Below are positions 1-6,971 of a DNA stretch of 11,112 nucleotides, one piece after another. Position numbers and translations under genes: made by a program. The stretch is from JBBRLA01 sp038231615. GTDB taxonomy: Bacteria; Myxococcota_A; Polyangia; Palsa-1104; JAEUJZ01. The number at the start of each line of letters is the position of its first letter. The first letter of the stretch is position 1. The notes beneath the pieces were generated by a model. That model was not told where the DNA came from. It saw nothing but the letters and a program-made list of their open reading frames with translations, and searched no databases. The DNA is taken from assembly GCA_038231615.1 (NCBI GenBank), contig JBBRLA010000245.1, positions 1-11,112 of the forward strand, read 5' to 3'.

Positions 1-351
1 CGCGCCAAAGGCCGGGTCCGCCGAGTCCTTCATGTTGGCGAAAATCGAGTCCAGCGCCGGCACCGCCGCCGCCCACTTGCCGTTCTGGCTCATGCTGCCC
101 GAACCGTCCAGCACGAAGTGCATGTAGACCGGCACCGCGGCAGCCGGCGCGGTCCCGGTCTCGCAGCCCGACTTCAGCAACGCATCCAGATCGATCGACC
201 CGCCGGTCTGCTGTCCGGCGCCCCGCAGGTCCTGCACGCCCCCGGGCCCCGGACTCTCGGTGTTACAGCCCAGCCACAACGCAGAGGCCAGAAGCGATGC
301 ATACAACGGAAACGTTACGATCCTTGTCCTTCGTGCCGGGGGGCGTGACAT
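1..351 (-). CDS. VWA-domain lipoprotein, N-terminal part (gene runs off the left edge)
   Basis: The first 117 residues are visible. The N-terminus has arginines, then a hydrophobic stretch (about residues 11-28) ending in LWLGC, so Cys29 is a likely lipidation site; Trp at -3 makes the lipobox non-canonical. A Gly/Pro-rich linker follows, and at residues 82-86 the strand-loop FVLDGSGSM carries the DxSxS part of a metal-ion-dependent adhesion site. This is the start of a von Willebrand factor A fold, which usually binds a protein ligand through a divalent metal. The expected place is the periplasmic or outer face of a membrane. The start is ATG at 351, with AGGAGA five bases upstream. The gene lies 53 bp downstream of the RND pump gene in the same direction, so read-through is possible, but its own ribosome site and the gap leave this open. 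The ligand is unknown. The lipoprotein plus VWA call is fairly sure; the precise role is not. Confidence 0.75.
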   Translation of the reverse strand, partial: MSRPPARRTRIVTFPLYASLLASALWLGCNTESPGPGGVQDLRGAGQQTGGSIDLDALLKSGCETGTAPAAAVPVYMHFVLDGSGSMSQNGKWAAAVPALDSIFANMKDSADPAFGA

Positions 352-356
352 GGGGT

Positions 357-362
357 TCTCCT
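357..362 (-). promoter_or_regulatory. Ribosome binding site of the VWA lipoprotein gene
   Basis: AGGAGA on the minus strand lies five bases before the ATG at 351 and supports that start. The rest of the 53-bp gap holds an A7 run and a weak TTGCAT-N18-TACCCT promoter-like pair, which I do not consider proven. Confidence 0.6.
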
Positions 363-404
363 AATTCAGGGTATGCCACATTTTTTTGGCAATGCAAGGT
401 GATG

Positions 405-3400
405 CTAACTCGGCGGCATCAGGGTAGTCGGCGATCCCGGCGAGCCATGGCCATCGCCGCGGCGGCGGAAGAGCCGCCCCGGAAAGGCGGCCAAAAAGGT
501 GGCCAAAAAGGTGGCCAAAAAGGTAGATAGATCATCGAAGTACGAGTAGGCCACCGGCACCGCCACCAGGGTCAGGAGCAGCGAAAGGACCTGCCCGCCC
601 ACCACCACGCCCGCGGTGGCCCGGTTGAATCCGGCGCCGATCCCTCGGGAGGTTACCAGGGGAATCATCCCGGCGACAAAGGCGAAGGTCGTCATCAGGA
701 TCGGCCGCAGCCGGTCCCGGTTCGCCTGAAGGATCGCCGGCAGCCGCGCCATCCCCGCCTCGCGCAGCTTGTTGGTGTGGTCAATCTGCAAGATGGCGTT
801 CTTTTTCACCACCCCGAAGAGCACGAAGATCCCCAGGAACGAATAGATGTCCAGCGACAGCCCGAACAGGATCACCGAGGCGATGGCGAAGGGCAGTGTC
901 AGCGGCAGGGAGAGCAGGATGGTCACCGGGTGCAGCCACGACTCGAACTGTGCCGCCAGGATCAGGTACATGAACACCATCGACGCCAAAAGGCCCAGGA
1001 CGAAGCTCCTGCCGGTCTCGGCCATGAGCTTGGACTGTCCCGAGGGGCGGATGTTGAAGCCCCGGGGCAGGTTCTCGGCTTGCAGGGCCTTGACCACCGA
1101 GTCGCCGATGGCGCCCTCGTTGGTGCCCGGGGCGGCGTTGGCCAGGAAGGACACCTGCCGTTCCCGGTTGAAGCGGTTGATGGTCGCCGGCCCCGTCCCG
1201 GCGCGGATCTTCACCACGTCCGATAGCGGCACCAGCCCCAGCCTGCGCGAGGGCACCGTCAGGAGCTGCAACCGGTCCTCATCCGTGCGGTATTCGCTGG
1301 TGGCGCGCAGGCGCACCTCGTACTCCTCGCCGTTCTCCGAATAGGTCGACACCTTCTGCCCGCCCACCAGAAGTTGCAGTGCCCGTGCGATGTCCAGCAC
1401 CTGCACCCCCAGGTCCGCCGCCCGGTCCCGGTCGATGAACACCCCCAGCTCCGGCTTGCCCACCACCAGGGACGAATCCACGTCCACGGCGTTGGGGATC
1501 TGCCGCATCCGGGCCAGCACGTGGGCGTTGGCTTCCTCCAGGCGCTTTAGATCGGGGCCGACCAAAAGATACTGGATGCGCGCCGTGGACTGCCCGCCGC
1601 CGAACTCGTTCACGTCCGCCACGGAGACCCGCAGGTCCGCCGGGAGCTGTGCCAACACGTGCTGGCGGATCTGGTCCTTGATCTGGTCCTGGGTCGCCGA
1701 CCGCTTGGCCGGGTCCAGCAGCTTGACGTAGATCCGCGCCTGGTTCGGCGTGCGCTGGTCGTCGTCGCCGATGGTGACCAGGGTGGCGACGACCTCTTTC
1801 AGCTCGCGGATCTGCCGGGCCACCCGCTCGCCGGTGACCTGGGTGGCGGCGATGCTGCGCCCTTCGGGCAGGCGCACCAGCACCTCGAACTGCGCCCGGT
1901 CGTCGACGGGCAGGAAGCCCTTCTTGGCGATGGCCGCAAGCGGTACCGTGGACACCAGCGTCAGCAGGGAGGCAGTTACCACGATCCACCGGTGACGCAT
2001 GCAAAAGGCCAAAAGCACGCCGTAGACCCGCTCGATGGGCCGGTAGACCAGGTCCACCACCCGTTCCAGCGCCGACTTGTGGTCGCCCGGCGCCTTGGCT
2101 TTCAGCCAGCGCGAGGCCAGCATCGGGGTCAGGGTGAACGACACGAAGAGCGACACGGAGATGGCGAAGGCCATGGTGTAGCCGAAGCTCGCCAGAAAGC
2201 GCCCGGGGATGCCGGCGATGAAAGCAATGGGCAAAAACACCGCGATCAGCGAGAGGGTCGTGGCCAGCACCGCCATGCCGATCTCCCGCGTTCCCTGGAT
2301 GGCCGCCGCCATGGGGGCCAGGCCCTTCTCCTCGACCAGACGGAAGATGTTCTCCAGCACCACGATGGCGTCGTCGATGACAATGCCCACTGCCAGCGCC
2401 AGCGCCAAAAGAGTGATGGTGTTCAGGGTATAACCCCGGGCGTACATCAGCGCGAAGGTGCCGATGATCGAAGTCGGGATGGCCACCGCGGCGATGACGG
2501 TGGAGCGCAAATTGCCCAAAAAGATCAGAACGATGATGGCCGCGAAGATGGCCCCCAGGATCAGGTGCTCGGTGACCGCCTTGGTGCCGGTGCGGATGAC
2601 CTCCGACCCGTCGCGCTGGATCTCCAGGGTGTAGCCGTCGGGCAGCTCTTTCTTTAGCTGCGTGATGCGCCCGCGCACCGCGTCGGCCACCTCGATGGTA
2701 TTGGTGCCCGACTGCTTGCGGATGGTCAGAAGGACCGTGGGCTCGCCGTTCCACAGCGCCGCCGTCTCCACCTCCTCGGTGCCGTCCTCGACGTTGGCCA
2801 CGTCCTCCAGGCGCGCCGCAGCGCCGCCGGACTCCTGGATGACGATGCGCTTGAGTTCATTGACGCTGTTCACCCGTCCATGCACCCGCAGCGTCAGGAA
2901 GTCGCGGCTGACGTCGACGCGCCCGCCGGGCAGAGTCAGGTTCTGGGCGTCGATGGCGCTGGCCACCTGACTGGCCGCCAGGCCCAGCGCCCGCAGTTTC
3001 ACCGGGTCCACCCACACGTTCACCTGGCGCTTCTCCCCGCCGATGATGCGTACCTGGCCCACGCCGCTGGTGCTCTCGATGCGGCGGCGAATCACCCGAT
3101 CTGCCTGGTCCGTGATGTCCTTCTGCGACCGCCCCGGCGCCCGCAGGGAGACATACAGGATCGGCTGCGCATCCGGGTCGATCTTGGTGATCACCGGCTG
3201 CTGGATGTCCCGGGGCAGGTCGGCGAGCACGGCGTTCACCCTGTCGCGCACCTCCTGCGCCGCCACGTCCACGTCCTTCTCCAGCAAAAACGTCACAAAC
3301 ACCCGGGACACGCCCTCGGACGAATCCGAGCGCAGCTCGTCGATGGAGCTGATGGTGTTGATGGCCCCCTCGATTTTCTCGGAGATCTCGCTCTCGACGT

Positions 3401-3575
3401 CCTCCGGCGAGGCGCCGGGCAGGCGGGTGAGGACCACCACCGCGGGAAAGTCCACCTTGGGGAACTGGTCCACGCCCAGCTTGCCGTAGAACACCAGCCC
3501 GACGACCAGGATGACCAGCGACAACACCGTCGCGAACACCGGACGGCGCACACAGACCTCGGCGAGCCACTGCAT
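405..3575 (-). CDS. RND efflux pump inner-membrane transporter (AcrB/MdtC-like, HAE1 type)
   Basis: This is a full-length resistance-nodulation-division pump (1056 residues; the family is usually 1020-1060), the proton-driven inner-membrane part of a tripartite efflux system. Visible parts are a first membrane helix (about 11-30), a porter domain with VDFPAVVV and LPGASPEDVE, and helix 4 with the proton-relay pair Asp401-Asp402 in GIVIDDAIVVLEN. The second half repeats the layout, with AAQFESW (874-880) and Lys924/Lys925 in GVVKKNAIL, matching the essential TM10 lysine. Start and stop of the preceding adaptor gene share one base (TAATG), so translation is probably coupled. The C-terminal tail is odd: three TFLA units encoded by a 12-bp tandem repeat, then an Arg/Gly/Pro-rich end. 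Substrate class (drugs, bile salts, solvents) cannot be read from sequence; heavy-metal export is less likely because the protein resembles MdtB/MdtC and MexF rather than CusA. Confidence 0.95.
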   Translation of the reverse strand: MQWLAEVCVRRPVFATVLSLVILVVGLVFYGKLGVDQFPKVDFPAVVVLTRLPGASPEDVESEISEKIEGAINTISSIDELRSDSSEGVSRVFVTFLLEKDVDVAAQEVRDRVNAVLADLPRDIQQPVITKIDPDAQPILYVSLRAPGRSQKDITDQADRVIRRRIESTSGVGQVRIIGGEKRQVNVWVDPVKLRALGLAASQVASAIDAQNLTLPGGRVDVSRDFLTLRVHGRVNSVNELKRIVIQESGGAAARLEDVANVEDGTEEVETAALWNGEPTVLLTIRKQSGTNTIEVADAVRGRITQLKKELPDGYTLEIQRDGSEVIRTGTKAVTEHLILGAIFAAIIVLIFLGNLRSTVIAAVAIPTSIIGTFALMYARGYTLNTITLLALALAVGIVIDDAIVVLENIFRLVEEKGLAPMAAAIQGTREIGMAVLATTLSLIAVFLPIAFIAGIPGRFLASFGYTMAFAISVSLFVSFTLTPMLASRWLKAKAPGDHKSALERVVDLVYRPIERVYGVLLAFCMRHRWIVVTASLLTLVSTVPLAAIAKKGFLPVDDRAQFEVLVRLPEGRSIAATQVTGERVARQIRELKEVVATLVTIGDDDQRTPNQARIYVKLLDPAKRSATQDQIKDQIRQHVLAQLPADLRVSVADVNEFGGGQSTARIQYLLVGPDLKRLEEANAHVLARMRQIPNAVDVDSSLVVGKPELGVFIDRDRAADLGVQVLDIARALQLLVGGQKVSTYSENGEEYEVRLRATSEYRTDEDRLQLLTVPSRRLGLVPLSDVVKIRAGTGPATINRFNRERQVSFLANAAPGTNEGAIGDSVVKALQAENLPRGFNIRPSGQSKLMAETGRSFVLGLLASMVFMYLILAAQFESWLHPVTILLSLPLTLPFAIASVILFGLSLDIYSFLGIFVLFGVVKKNAILQIDHTNKLREAGMARLPAILQANRDRLRPILMTTFAFVAGMIPLVTSRGIGAGFNRATAGVVVGGQVLSLLLTLVAVPVAYSYFDDLSTFLATFLATFLAAFPGRLFRRRGDGHGSPGSPTTLMPPS
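489..524 (-). repeat. 12-bp tandem repeat, three perfect copies, inside the RND gene
   Basis: On the plus strand ggccaaaaaggt occurs three times without mismatch (489-500, 501-512, 513-524). In the pump frame each unit reads Thr-Phe-Leu-Ala. The next unit downstream (Ala-Phe-Pro-Gly) looks like a decayed copy. Because the unit is four codons, gain or loss of copies would keep the frame and change only the length of the hydrophobic C-terminal tail. Confidence 0.9.
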
Positions 3576-4648
3576 TATTGCACCGCCGCCCCGTCATGCA
3601 GCCCCGGGGGGGGTCGGACAATGATTTTTTCTCCCGCGGGCAGCGGTTCCAGGATGGCGATGCGGCCGTCTCTTTGGGCGCCGGTGCGTACGACCATCTC
3701 CCAGGCCTGGGCGTTGCGCTCGATGAAGATGCGCTTGCTGGTCCCCTCGGCGCGCACCGCGTCCGTCGGCACCGTCGGCTGGTCCTCATCGCCCACCAGG
3801 AGCTGCACGATGGCGAACATCCCCGGGCGCAGGGCGCTGTCGTCGTTCTGGGCCACTGCCTCGATGAGCAAGTCGCGGGTCTGGGGGCGCAGGGCGGGGG
3901 CGACGTAGCGGATGACCGCGGGGAACTCCCGATCGCCCCAGGCGGCCACTTGGACCCTCAAGGTCTCGTCCTGCTTGATGAGGGGCGTGGCGCTCTCGGG
4001 GACGGAGATCTGGATGCGCACGGGGTTGATGCGGTACACGCTGGCGACGCGGGTCTGGGCCTGGACGTATTCGCCCGGGTTGACGTATCGCTCGCCGATG
4101 ATGCCGTCGAAAGGGGCGCGAATGACCGTGTCGCCGAGCTGCTTCTGGGCCAGCTCGGAGTTGGCGCGGGCGGCCGACGCGTTAAAGCCCTGGGCCGAGC
4201 ACTGCGCCCGGGTGCGATCGTACTCCGCGCGAGACAGCGCCCCCTTCAGATGCAGGGACTCGGCGCGCTCGCAATCTGCCTGGGCCAGGACCTGCTGGGT
4301 CTCTGCCGACTTGAGCTGCGCGGCGGCGGCGGCGGCCGACAGATTGGCGGCGCGGGAGTCCACGACGGCCAGGGTCTGCCCCTCGCGCACCGCCTGGCCG
4401 CGCTCGATGGGGGCCTGGCGGATGCGTCCCAGGACGTTGGCGGCGACCTCGGACTGGCGATCGGCGATGACCGAGCCGGTCAGCGTCAGGTACCGCGGCA
4501 TCTTGCGGATCTCGACGGCGGCGGTCTCGACCTTGGCCGGGGGCGGGGGCCCGGCGGTCGGTTTCCGGGGCTCGGCGCTTTCGGACTTGGTGCAGGCGCC
4601 AAGGGCGACGGTGACGGCAAGGACAGCCAGCAGGTGGAAGGTTCTCAT
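3575..4648 (-). CDS. RND periplasmic adaptor (membrane fusion protein), lipoprotein
   Basis: This 357-residue adaptor would link the inner-membrane pump to an outer-membrane channel. The signal peptide ends in the lipobox LGAC, giving lipidated Cys19. A Pro-rich linker follows, then the first half of the lipoyl/barrel-sandwich domain (about 66-98), an Ala/Gln-rich alpha-hairpin (about 100-170), the second lipoyl half with IRAPFDGIIGERYVNPGEYV (about 176-195), and beta-barrel and membrane-proximal domains. I chose ATG 4648 over an upstream in-frame start at 4708: it puts the signal peptide at the N-terminus, has AAGGAG eight bases upstream, and overlaps the tetR stop as ATGA. The stop overlaps the pump start as TAATG. 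With tetR and the pump it forms one operon. Its length is slightly below that of AcrA/MexA. Confidence 0.93.
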   Translation of the reverse strand: MRTFHLLAVLAVTVALGACTKSESAEPRKPTAGPPPPAKVETAAVEIRKMPRYLTLTGSVIADRQSEVAANVLGRIRQAPIERGQAVREGQTLAVVDSRAANLSAAAAAAQLKSAETQQVLAQADCERAESLHLKGALSRAEYDRTRAQCSAQGFNASAARANSELAQKQLGDTVIRAPFDGIIGERYVNPGEYVQAQTRVASVYRINPVRIQISVPESATPLIKQDETLRVQVAAWGDREFPAVIRYVAPALRPQTRDLLIEAVAQNDDSALRPGMFAIVQLLVGDEDQPTVPTDAVRAEGTSKRIFIERNAQAWEMVVRTGAQRDGRIAILEPLPAGEKIIVRPPPGLHDGAAVQ

Positions 4649-5313
4649 CTCAAGGGCTCCTTCGGCCTTTTTGCGGGAGGGCGGACAGAAGATTTTTCCG
4701 GGATACAATCGGGTTTGGCTGCGCGCCCAGGGATGACGCCGACGCCTTCAAGAAAGATCTGGGCCAGCTCGCGGGCGTGCACGGCCGGGTCCCAGGGATC
4801 GGTCTGCTTGGCCAGGTGGCGGAAGAACACGGGGGCCTGGACCGCGCCGAGCATGGCGGTGGCCAGGCGGTCGGGATCGGCGAAGATCAGCCGGCCGGCG
4901 GCGCGGGCACGGACCAGCCAGGCGGCCAGGGCACGGACCGCCCGCAGCGGCGGGGGCTCCTTGAAGGCGGTGGCCAGCTCGAAGTTGATGCCGCTCTCGC
5001 GCAGGGCGCTCATGCAGGGCAAAGTGGCGGCCAGGTAGGCCCCGATGCGAGTGAAAAGTTCGCACAGCTGGGCCTCGGTGGGGCGATCGTCTGGGCCGCG
5101 GTCCAAATCGTCGATGAAGGGGGGGCGCTCCTCGGGTTTCAGGGCCGCGGTCAGCAGATCCGTGCGGCTGCCGAAGCGGCGGAAGAGTGCCGGGGCAGTG
5201 ACCCCGAGGCGTTCGGCGACCACGTCCATCGACACCTGAGGGCCCAGCTCCAGCACGGCAAGGCGCACCTCGTGCAGGATCTCTTCGTCCGAAACGCGGC
5301 GGGGGCGGGCCAT
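4645..5313 (-). CDS. TetR/AcrR-family transcriptional repressor, first gene of the efflux operon
   Basis: This 222-residue protein has the TetR N-terminal DNA-binding domain. The helix-turn-helix lies at about residues 27-50 (VSMDVVAERLGVTAPALFRRF), followed by the usual SRTDLLTAAL helix. The remainder is a divergent, mostly helical ligand-binding and dimerisation domain, ending in a Lys/Pro-rich tail from about residue 195 that may be disordered. Such proteins usually repress their own operon and release DNA when a pump substrate binds; that role is inferred here. The gene is co-directional with adaptor and pump rather than divergent, and its TGA overlaps the adaptor ATG by four bases (ATGA), so repressor and pump are probably made from one transcript under autoregulation. 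The ATG at 5313 has no Shine-Dalgarno match because an inverted repeat sits directly in front of it. Stem, operator and start are discussed in separate entries. Confidence 0.9.
   Translation of the reverse strand: MARPRRVSDEEILHEVRLAVLELGPQVSMDVVAERLGVTAPALFRRFGSRTDLLTAALKPEERPPFIDDLDRGPDDRPTEAQLCELFTRIGAYLAATLPCMSALRESGINFELATAFKEPPPLRAVRALAAWLVRARAAGRLIFADPDRLATAMLGAVQAPVFFRHLAKQTDPWDPAVHARELAQIFLEGVGVIPGRAAKPDCIPEKSSVRPPAKRPKEPLR
4657..4662 (-). promoter_or_regulatory. Ribosome binding site that fixes the adaptor start
   Basis: AAGGAG on the minus strand lies eight bases before the ATG at 4648, inside the last codons of tetR. It favours this start over the longer reading from 4708. Confidence 0.75.
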
Positions 5314-5315
5314 CG

Positions 5316-5335
5316 GTTAATTAGTAACAATTAAC
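5316..5335. promoter_or_regulatory. Candidate TetR operator: perfect 7-bp inverted repeat, 6-bp spacer
   Basis: GTTAATT (5316-5322) and AATTAAC (5329-5335) are exact inverted repeats around six bases, two bases upstream of the tetR start codon. A weaker, wider symmetry (GGTTA...TAACC, about 5315-5344) surrounds it. The AT-rich patch stands out in GC-rich DNA. Size, position and symmetry fit an autoregulatory TetR-family operator. The arms are seen directly; binding by this repressor is inferred. Confidence 0.65.
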
Positions 5336-5349
5336 AAACTAACCCGCAA
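5321..5349 (-). promoter_or_regulatory. Candidate promoter of the tetR-adaptor-pump operon
   Basis: On the minus strand TTGCGG (5349-5344) and TACTAA (5326-5321) are 17 bases apart, and TG sits one base upstream of the -10 (extended -10 form). The -10 lies inside the candidate operator. Only seven bases separate it from the ATG, so transcription would start at or next to the start codon. Each hexamer matches the sigma-70 consensus at only three of six positions, so this is tentative. Confidence 0.4.
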
Positions 5350-5381
5350 GGGCGGCATTTCGCTTTTTTGGCCCGAAGCTG

Positions 5382-6908
5382 TCAGTTCGTAGCGGGCCCT
5401 ACCTGCGGCCGGCGCATCATTCTGCTGCCGAGCACCGCCATACACACTCCGTAAAATATCAGTCCCTGCAAGGCCCCGCCCCAGAACTGGGCCAGGGACC
5501 CTTCGGACCCGATCATCACACTTTCCACATAGTACAAATAGATTGCCAATCCCCCCAGCCCCGCCTCCTCGCGGCCGAGCACCTCGTCCATGCCGCGATA
5601 AAGGACACCGATAAACATGAGCATGAAGAGGCTGCCGAGAAAGCCGAAGTTGATATACGACTCCGCTATCTGCGAGAGGCCGACCATGACGTGGGCCGTG
5701 CCGCCCTCAGTGGTGTAGCCGTACATGACGGCGGCCCAGATGTCGGCGAACTGGGCGGTGGGTTTCTGCGGGTCGAAGACCCGGGGGATGGGGGCATAGA
5801 GAAAATAACGATACGTCGCGCCGTACTGGTGGGGCACCGTGCTGGGGGTCAGCTCGATGTAGTGGGACAGGGAGAGCACGGCGCCGGTGCGGGCGGCGGC
5901 GGTCTCGACCGACTGGGTGGCATCGGCGCTATCGGTGGTATCGCCCCCGAGCCAGTGGCGGGCGAGCAACTCGACGTAGAGCGTGGCGCGTTCTGTAAGG
6001 CCCATCTCGGTGGCCTTGTCCCACACGCGGGCGCGGAACTCGGCCTTGACCGGCTGCATGACAAGGACGACCCCCAGCAGGACGACCACCGAAAAGAGGC
6101 GGGCGCGGCGGCGGATGAAGAGCCAGCCCAGGAGATAGACGATCAAGGGGCGCAGGACGACGAGGATCATGCCGCTCATCAGGGACAGGACGCCGGCCAG
6201 AAAGAGCAGGCCGAAAACAGTCAGCTTGTCTTTGGGGCCGCCGTGGCCGCGGAGCCAGGGGACCAGCACCATGGCGAAGCCGAGTTCGGTGGGGGAGAAC
6301 ACGGCGATGACGCTGACGACGGGCTGCTGGATGCTCAGATCGCCGCGGAGCCAAAGGGCGTTGATGAGCAGGGACCACAGGCAGATGAAGGTGCCGACAT
6401 TGAAGATCAGCCGAGGAGGCACGTCCAGCGCCGGCCGGGGGAGGACCTTGCCGATGCGGGCCACGCCGGCCAGGTACCAGCCGAGCCAGAGCGCGGGGGT
6501 GGCCAGGGTGGCCAGGAGCAGGCCCAGTTCTACCGACGTGTCGGAGATGCGTGCCTCGCCCCAGCGGAGCTTGAGGTTGCGTTCGTGGAAGACGGCCAGG
6601 TGATAAAAGAGGGCGATGACCAGGCCGGTGGCGGCGACGCCGTTCATGCGATGCCCGGGGCGGGTGACCATGACGACCGCGGGGAGCAGCGAGAGGCACA
6701 GGCCGACCCAGGAAATCAGGCGGGCCAGGAGGGAGAAGCGGTCGGTGGGGAACAAGACGTAGATGGGCAGCGCGACAATCATGGCCAGGACGAAGGCGAC
6801 CCAGATGCGGGCCGGGTAGCGGGCGGAGTCCGCGCTTGCAGAGGGGATTGCAGTGGAGACGGGCACGACCCTATGAGGATAACGGCCGGGGAACGAGGCG
6901 GCAAGCAA
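5382..6908 (-). CDS. Wzy-like polysaccharide/O-antigen polymerase, polytopic membrane protein
   Basis: This protein of about 508 residues has roughly eleven or twelve hydrophobic segments: a block of nine or so up to residue 288, a large loop (about 290-415), then three more. Within the loop, HQYGATYRYFLYAPIPRVF followed by DPQKP (about 360-382) resembles the G-x-Y ... PIPR-x-x-x-x-KP pattern I associate with Wzy-type polymerases, which join undecaprenyl-linked repeat units at the periplasmic face. The acyltransferase gene lies 63 bp upstream on the same strand, and uppP is nearby, which suits glycan assembly. The start is uncertain. The longest frame begins with TTG at 6908; GTG at 6866 is an alternative with AGGG only a few bases upstream, and neither has a good Shine-Dalgarno site. 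Wzy proteins share little sequence, so an O-antigen ligase-like or unrelated membrane role remains possible. Confidence 0.65.
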   Translation of the reverse strand: MLAASFPGRYPHRVVPVSTAIPSASADSARYPARIWVAFVLAMIVALPIYVLFPTDRFSLLARLISWVGLCLSLLPAVVMVTRPGHRMNGVAATGLVIALFYHLAVFHERNLKLRWGEARISDTSVELGLLLATLATPALWLGWYLAGVARIGKVLPRPALDVPPRLIFNVGTFICLWSLLINALWLRGDLSIQQPVVSVIAVFSPTELGFAMVLVPWLRGHGGPKDKLTVFGLLFLAGVLSLMSGMILVVLRPLIVYLLGWLFIRRRARLFSVVVLLGVVLVMQPVKAEFRARVWDKATEMGLTERATLYVELLARHWLGGDTTDSADATQSVETAAARTGAVLSLSHYIELTPSTVPHQYGATYRYFLYAPIPRVFDPQKPTAQFADIWAAVMYGYTTEGGTAHVMVGLSQIAESYINFGFLGSLFMLMFIGVLYRGMDEVLGREEAGLGGLAIYLYYVESVMIGSEGSLAQFWGGALQGLIFYGVCMAVLGSRMMRRPQVGPATN

Positions 6909-6928
6909 TCGGATGTCGCCGAGGTCAA

Positions 6929-6950
6929 CCGGCGAAACCGGGCCCGCCGG
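6929..6950. repeat. Inverted repeat between acyltransferase and polymerase genes
   Basis: CCGGCG (6929-6934) and CGCCGG (6945-6950) are perfect 6-bp arms around ten bases, about 20 bp beyond the acyltransferase stop. There is no U-tract on the minus strand, so it is not a typical intrinsic terminator. In GC-rich DNA short stems like this arise often, so the function is open. Confidence 0.35.
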
Positions 6951-6971
6951 AGGGGGGCACGAACACCGCTG

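Noticed and set aside
1279..2754. A 491-codon open frame on the minus strand, in another frame of the RND gene
   Set aside because: Its product is a His/Gly/Arg-rich string without domains, and the overlapping RND frame has all family motifs. It is a high-GC shadow.
4320..4340. GCC/GCG-rich run in the adaptor gene as a simple repeat
   Set aside because: It encodes an Ala stretch in the alpha-hairpin, common in adaptors of GC-rich genomes, and is not a tandem repeat of note.
3578..5038. A 486-codon plus-strand open frame opposite the adaptor and tetR
   Set aside because: The Gly/Asp/Leu-rich composition mirrors the complementary genes, both of which have clear domains and coupled starts.
5342..5358. 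Small hairpin CCGC-CCTT-GCGG after the polymerase gene as a terminator
   Set aside because: The stem is only four base pairs and the following bases are not a U-tract; part of it serves equally well as the -35 region of the tetR promoter.
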